A stretch of 64,000 nucleotides of DNA, taken from the NCBI RefSeq assembly GCF_032854445.1, contig NC_088302.1, forward strand, positions 49,446,046 through 49,510,045, written 5' to 3'. Below the pieces are notes generated by a model, which searched no databases, was not told the origin of the DNA, and worked only from the letters and a program-made list of their open reading frames with translations. The stretch comes from Liolophura sinensis (Eukaryota; Mollusca; Polyplacophora; Chitonida; Chitonidae). A program made the position numbers and the translations under genes. Below, in pieces: positions 57,644 through 64,000 of this stretch; position 1 is the first letter of the stretch; each line of letters starts with the position of its first letter.

Positions 57644-58253
57644 TCATTTTTGACCAGTCATATTGCTGCAGTTGTCTGTAATCTTCTGATCTATAGCTTG
57701 GTTCGGACATTTCCTGTTTTAAGTGATAGGGCCCAAAATATTTGATTCAGCTGATGCATGAGAGAGCTCAGGCCAATTTGTCAAAAACCCAACCCACTTC
57801 CTGTATGATTTTCATTCAAACTGTTCGTATAAATGCTTAAATTGGAGCAAATTATTCGCCCTCCTAGCACCATGGATTAAGCAGAATTAGGTTTAAAAAA
57901 TGCGGTGATGTTAATTACAATTTTGTAGATATAATTAGTCTAGAATTTCTCAAAAATTATTTGTTGTCATCACATTTATCATACAGTAACATTAAAACAG
58001 TGCAAATCTAATAAATATCTGTGTTTACCTCAGCTGATGTACTTATTTTTGAGCCCAAGCCATTTTGCTTACCTGGAACATTGCAGAGTTCCAACCATCA
58101 GCGATAACTCACTTAAACAATGGTTGTTTCCGTAACTTTCCACATCCCAGAACTCGAACACGTTTATGACGTTTGTGATGTCGGTTTGTTTCGGATTGTA
58201 AACACCCCACCTATTTAATGCAGGAACATGATACGCAAACCCAATGCTAGATG
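57644..58253 (-). CDS. Two-exon gene model (3' part), convergent with the previous gene
   Basis: On the minus strand, exon a (58253-58073) follows CATTGAGTGTTTACAG and ends TTCCAG/GTAAGC. It reads SSIGFAYHVPALNRWGVYNP, then KQTDITNVINVFEFWDVESY and NNHCLSELSLMVGTLQCS. Exon b starts at 57713 after CACTTAAAACAG. In the phase required it reads RKCPNQAIDQKITDNCSNMT then GQK and TGA at 57644. The junction gives a cysteine cluster and a sequon. In another phase exon b stays open to 57477 (EPSYRSEDYRQLQQYDWSKM), so its reading is less certain than exon a. Its stop lies 110 bp from that of the facing gene. Confidence 0.42.
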
Positions 58254-58517
58254 CTGTAAACACTCAATGAACTCTCTGACAGGATTGTTTTCGGAGATTC
58301 TGAGCTAGAATACATTAAACTATTGCTGTATTTATCAGTACGGTAAAAGGTTATATTAGATTTATCAAAATGGTTTTTTGCAAATTTGCAATAGCTGTGT
58401 CATCGCATCGTCTTGCACGTAGGTCCTATGTTAAATAAATGGCTCATGTTAAAAGTTGCAGAGTGTCAAAAACGTGACCGACTAACTGACAGACAGACAT
58501 AGAGTTAGTGAGTCAGA

Positions 58518-58812
58518 GCTTAGTGTTTAAGGTCGTACTTAACAATTTTTTAGTTAAATGACGACGAAGCAGTCCTTAGACTGCATATACGTGCAGTGTG
58601 CCTCTTCTGGCAGGACGGATTTCCACTGCTGTTTTGTCTAGTGCTGCTTTACTGAGACGACTTACCGAAGGCAAGTGCACCCCACATGAGCCATTATACT
58701 GACACTGGTCAATCAGTGGTTGCACTATCCCCTTAATGCTGAACGCAAAGCGAGGAAGCTACAACTTCCTTAACCTAGATCTACCGCCTCGAAAGTGGAC
58801 GTTCCACCAACT
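58518..58812 (-). mobile_element. SINE family 2, near full-length
   Basis: Read on the complement, the element starts with a tRNA-like head (CGTCCACTTTCGAGGCGGTA then GATCTAGG, diverged B box). It continues through CGCTTTGCGTTCAGCATTAA, GTGCAACCACTGATTGACCA and CTTGCCTTCGGTAAGTCGTC, and ends near AAAAATTGTTAAGTACGACC. The same order occurs in the copy at 60.4 kb. Confidence 0.8.
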
Positions 58813-59028
58813 CAGGACAGACATAGAGACAGAGCGACTTATAAAGCTGCTTCTCATAGTTAATGTATGTATTGTACTTAACACTGCCGGTTACTGAACA
58901 CCACAAATTAGAGTATGATGTAATTCTGCACAGTGATATAACACAAACTCTCTTCTCTAAGATATTTTCACAGGCATGAGTACAGGAACACAATATTGAA
59001 ACTATTTCATAATTAAAGTATAATCGAT

Positions 59029-59968
59029 ATGTTTCGTAATGTGTGGGTTTTCGCCATACTTGCCCCTTTGTGCATGCCATTACTTTCCCATATAGAATTC
59101 CGTTCTCGCGTCTTGACGACCCAGTCATTAATAAAACTTGCCGGCGTTGGATACTATAGATTGCATTATCTCGCATGGCTGCTTTCTATTCATCTCGAGG
59201 ATACATACCTGTCAATGACACTCCACGACGCCAGGATATCCCATATAGAGCAGGCAAGTCCAGCTAAATGGTTCACTAAATCAATTCAATGGTGCAGAAA
59301 TCTTGGAGGAACAGGCGGAAAGGGTTTGGGTTATCGCCCGGTAAGAGTCATATATGCTAGACTGGCGCGAGGAACGCCAGTCATCACAATCGAGAACCTT
59401 GGCCAGTGTATAACTGACTCTAGCCAGATATCCTATCCTTTGTTTTTGGAATTTACAACAGACCCTTGGTAACGCTGGGTATAAAGATAGAGGGAAATTT
59501 TTAGGGCTTGTCACTAACACTCAGTTTCAACCATGTATACATTATGGAACTTCACAGCTCGGTCAGTCTTCGTCTCCATGTTATCCACTGACCTGATGGG
59601 AAATAATGTTACTTATTATATTCCAATAAATCTCAATTTATTGGCCCTTATGAGAATAACTCGATATAGGGTTTGGCGCCCATTGCATGAGGCATGACTG
59701 AATAAATTCAGGAAAAAAAGCGTATCGTTCAAGTTAGAAGACTATGCTGGGCGTTGTACTACATGAGTATATGACTAGTAGAAACAAGCACTTGGAAAAT
59801 GGTATAGCTTGCGTAAATTTTGAGAGCGTTTCATTGACGACAATAGAGGCCATAAACCTGAAAATTTTGAAGAATCCGAGAACATTTTTTACATGCAAAG
59901 GGTTGAGAAAAACATATGCACGCAGTAAATCGACCAACTTACTTCATAAACAAACATGGCTGCTGTAA
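59029..59968 (+). CDS. Candidate two-exon secreted protein, about 180 residues
   Basis: Exon 1 (59029-59340) opens MFRNVWVFAILAPLCMPLLS, a signal-peptide-like start. It continues through GYYRLHYLAWLLSIHLEDTY and SIQWCRNLGGTGGKGLGYRP to a strong donor, CGCCCG/GTAAGA, exactly at a codon boundary. Exon 2 (59738-59968) follows ATCGTTCAAGTTAG. In phase it reads KTMLGVVLHEYMTSRNKHLE, GIACVNFESVSLTTIEAINL and KNPRTFFTCKGLRKTYARSK before TAA. Unspliced, exon 1 stays open to 59472. A minus-strand frame also spans 58781-59176. No family is recognised. Confidence 0.33.
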
Positions 59969-60123
59969 TAATGCTGATGCTAATGCTAATGATGCACAAA
60001 TGACCTGAAAGGCAATGCTGTATCACATTCAGAATATCCTGTCCCTAATTCCATAGCTAAACTCAGCTGATTAAAATTGATGTTAAACATCAATCTTGAA
60101 AAGCATGTTAAAATCACTTACAT

Positions 60124-60412
60124 TTACCATATACAAAGGATTTTATAAACATGTTCATAAACATCTCCATTTCTTTTAATCGCAGTATTCAATACAACAC
60201 GATAAAACTCGTCCTTGTTCAGCCTGTGCAGAGGCTTTTTTCCTGTTGTCGTTTTCTTTTGCAGTACGTGGAACTTATATGATTCATACCGCCTTACAAG
60301 TTGTAAATATGATAACAAGAGAGGCAATTATACAATGCCTTTGAAAATTATCGAATTATATGATCCAAACGAGCAGAAGACAACGGAAACGTCGTGCTTA
60401 TATTCTCATTGA
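60124..60412. CDS. Exon candidate, strand ambiguous
   Basis: Plus reading: a very strong acceptor (TTGTCGTTTTCTTTTGCAG, ending 60264) opens TWNLYDSYRLTSCKYDNKRG, then TMPLKIIELYDPNEQKTTET and a stop at 60412. Minus reading: 60292-60135 after ATTTACAACTTGTAAG reads RYESYKFHVLQKKTTTGKKP, LHRLNKDEFYRVVLNTAIKR and NGDVYEHVYKIL. With a GTATAT donor it joins in phase to the exon at 58253. The plus-strand pyrimidine tract is simply the complement of the minus-strand lysine codons, so only one reading can be right. Confidence 0.3.
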
Positions 60413-60420
60413 AATGAGTG

Positions 60421-60743
60421 ATCGAGTGCTTAAGGTTTAACGTCTTACTTAACAATTTTTCAGTCATATGACGACGGATTCCTTAGACTGCATGTAATGC
60501 GCCTCCTTACTGCAGGACGCATTTCCACCGCTCTTTTATCTAGTGTTGCTTCACTGAGACGAATTACCGAAGGCAAGTAAGGCGCCCCGCCCGAACGATT
60601 ATACTGATATAGGTCAACCAGTCGTTGCACTATCCCCTTAATGCTGAACGCCAAGCCAGGAGCTACAACTAAAGTCTTAGCTGTGACCCGACCCAGGATT
60701 GACCCTGGATCTACCGCCCCCAAAGCGGACGATCTACCTACCG
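60421..60743 (-). mobile_element. SINE family 2, best-preserved copy
   Basis: On the complement the head reads GTAGATCGTCCGCTTTGGGG, then GCGGTAGATCCAGGGTCAAT, with recognisable A-box- and B-box-like words (GATCGTCCGC, GGGTCAATCC). The body has TTGGCGTTCAGCATTAAGGG and GTGCAACGACTGGTTGACCT, and the 3' end is AAATTGTTAAGTAAGACGTT then AAACC. No long A tail is present. An 87-codon frame across it is a by-product. Confidence 0.85.
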
Positions 60744-62134
60744 GCTGAAATGAGCTTGTCCTTTTCCGTATGACGAGTTTGGGTGAACAGCAGGAAGCCC
60801 AGAGGACCGCGCCAAAGTAAATAATTCCAACACGTCTACATCAGATCGAAGTCTTAGTAGCGGACCGCGGAGATTTATTGCATTCTGTGATACCTCTCAC
60901 TGGAATGCCTCTAACTCAATTGTGCGTCTAGGACGGAACCACCATACACCAAGCACGTACCTTTCCCGACTGACTCGCTAGTCCCCAAAACCCCTAGTCA
61001 CATACGTGGATGGGACAAATACCAGATCGCTTGGCCCGATCCCGGCACAGTTGGACTCGGTCTCGAGAGGCTAGATCAAATAACAATGAGCCGTTATCAA
61101 AACTTGTTCCAGGAATTCCACTTGGCCTAATAAACATATGTCTGGCAAACTAGATAAAGGGTTACTTATCGAGGACGTGGTAAAGTTGCAAATGTCAACC
61201 TGGCTTTGGACCTATACCTATAAAGTACAGTAGCAGATATTCCCATTGGGGAAATGATGTAGTCCTTTTCAACAACTCAGTGCATCAAGGATACCTTTCC
61301 CATGGTCTAAGTTGGGGTCTAACGCAACAGTGGAAAATAAATCGATTTATCGAAGGCAAACACAGTTTAGTCCAGTTGTCTCAGTCAGTAAGAATCCACG
61401 CTAATGACTGAATCATTATGTCATGCTTTCATATGAATTGAATTTCCGATCGCAGTAATATAGGAGTTTGTATTATGTACGGATCATAGTGAGGCAACGC
61501 CGCCATCGGGGGGCCGCTCAAGGTCAATAGCATTAATGAGCTTGTAGCCCGGCATAATAATTACCTGTTATCCACAGCTACGGCGCGTAATTACCTGTTT
61601 GGCTAACAAACCAGGAGAAAAACCAACAATCGACCAGGATATTACAACGAACAGCTTTGCACGAGGAACGCGAACTTTCCATCGATTTAGGCCAATATAT
61701 TTCTAAAGACAACCTGTATTACATTGCTTTGAGGAAATTTCATTATTCATTTCGTTTATACATGTATCGCAGTGATTCGTTCATCCACGAAATCCACGGT
61801 AAAGTGAAACTATTATAACAATTAACGATACAGGGTGGTGTATGTCTGGGTCCAAATCAGCTTTCCACAATTGTGAAATAGCTCAGTGAATTCAGGACTA
61901 TGATATTCGTATGAAAGATTATTAAAGGAACTGCATCAGTGAGGTTCACTTGACCCAATCCCGACCGTGTCACGAACGCTATGGAATGGTTTTATTGGTT
62001 GAAACCATGTTCCGATGGTGGAAACATTGTTTCTTTTTTATTTTACGCTTTATTTTACTCATACCTGCTGAGTGTTTCCTTCGTGCGCGAAGACACATAG
62101 GTAGACGAGTGTGCAGCGGGGCTTACAACGGTTA
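60744..62134. other. Unannotated DNA
   Basis: GC is slightly raised at 60800-61100, but no exon or repeat could be supported. Confidence 0.5.
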
Positions 62135-62568
62135 ACAAAATGGCAACGCGATGTTCTTCACGCATGAACGCTATCAAAGCACACTGACGCTGATTTCTGT
62201 TGTCTATAGGTTTTACGGCGAGTGACAAAATGGGGTTAGCTTCACATATGAACGTTATCAAAGCACATTGCCGCTTTCTGTGGCCTATTGCTTTTACACC
62301 GAGTGACAAAATGGCAACCAGATGTACTTCACATATGAACGCCATCAAAGCACATTGCCACCAATTTCTGTGGCCTATAGGTTTTTACAGCGCGTGTCAA
62401 AATGGCAACGAGATGCTCTTCACATATGTACGCCATCAAAGCACACTGACGCGGATTTCTATAGTCTATAGGTTTTACAGCGAGTGACAAAGTGCCAAGG
62501 AGATGTTCATCACACATGAACGCTATCAAAACACATCGGCGCTGATCTCTGTGGTGCCGATGGTAAAC
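62135..62568 (+). repeat. Minisatellite, five copies of an 81-91-bp unit
   Basis: Each copy has ACAAAATGGCAACGAGATGT, CACATATGAACGCTATCAAA and GCACACTGACGCTGATTTCT, then GTCTATAGGTTTTACAGCGA. Copy starts at 62135, 62225, 62306, 62397 and 62487 show the period. Frames of up to 97 codons on both strands follow from the repeat. Confidence 0.92.

Positions 62569-64000
<1,432 letters not shown>

Noticed and set aside
57477-57710. 77-codon minus-strand frame as a gene on its own
   Set aside because: Part of it is antisense to the terminal plus-strand exon at 57449-57534, and a different phase is needed to join the well-supported exon at 58073-58253.
60460-60723. 87-codon minus-strand frame
   Set aside because: Lies entirely inside the SINE family 2 copy.

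Overview
This looks like a gene-poor, AT-rich stretch of an animal nuclear genome, most probably a mollusc. There is no bacterial-style gene packing. Non-repeat open frames rarely exceed 150 codons, and the believable coding pieces are short and bounded by GT/AG splice signals. The window holds copies of a tRNA-derived SINE whose 3' end (GCCGTCGTATAAGTG, AAATATTCTTGAGTACGGCG, then an A-rich tail) I recall from gastropod and bivalve DNA. That recollection was not checked by search. No protein here could be matched to a named family, so no gene symbols are given.

Layout. 1-7.8 kb: mostly featureless, with SINE-core pieces at 1.35 and 4.5 kb. 7.8-18.4 kb: a 6-copy minisatellite, several exon-like pieces (8.5, 10.1-10.4 and 10.99 kb), a 41-bp array (13.8 kb), a 39-bp array that can encode a 13-residue repeat behind a signal-peptide-like start (15.0-15.5 kb), a complete SINE with a target-site duplication (16.9 kb), and a decayed minus-strand coding patch (17.8-18.4 kb). 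22.1-24.7 kb: a large 19-bp satellite that dominates the window. 25-34 kb: minus-strand open frames that look coding (25.6-26.8 kb), candidate exons on the plus strand (28.6, 30.3-31.7 and 33.9 kb) and a 39/117-bp array (32.5-33.3 kb). 36-45 kb: a 46-48-bp array, candidate plus-strand exons (37.4-39.7 kb), a 51-bp array open on both strands, SINEs, and two overlapping antisense frames (44.7-45.2 kb). 46.5-55 kb: a broken minus-strand coding patch, a few terminal-exon-like frames, microsatellites, a hairpin and a 54-bp array. 56.8-60.4 kb: the best gene evidence, a three-exon plus-strand model facing a minus-strand model tail to tail, followed by a putative secreted two-exon gene. 58.5-60.7 kb also holds two copies of a second SINE family. 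60.7-64 kb: an 81-91-bp array and a long TA microsatellite.

The exon models rest only on splice-site consensus, continuous phase and protein-like composition. With this much freedom to search, some will be wrong, and the confidences reflect that. No pathway or operon-like relationship can be inferred. What clearly stands out is the density of unrelated tandem repeats (at least nine minisatellite families in 64 kb) and of SINE-derived sequence.
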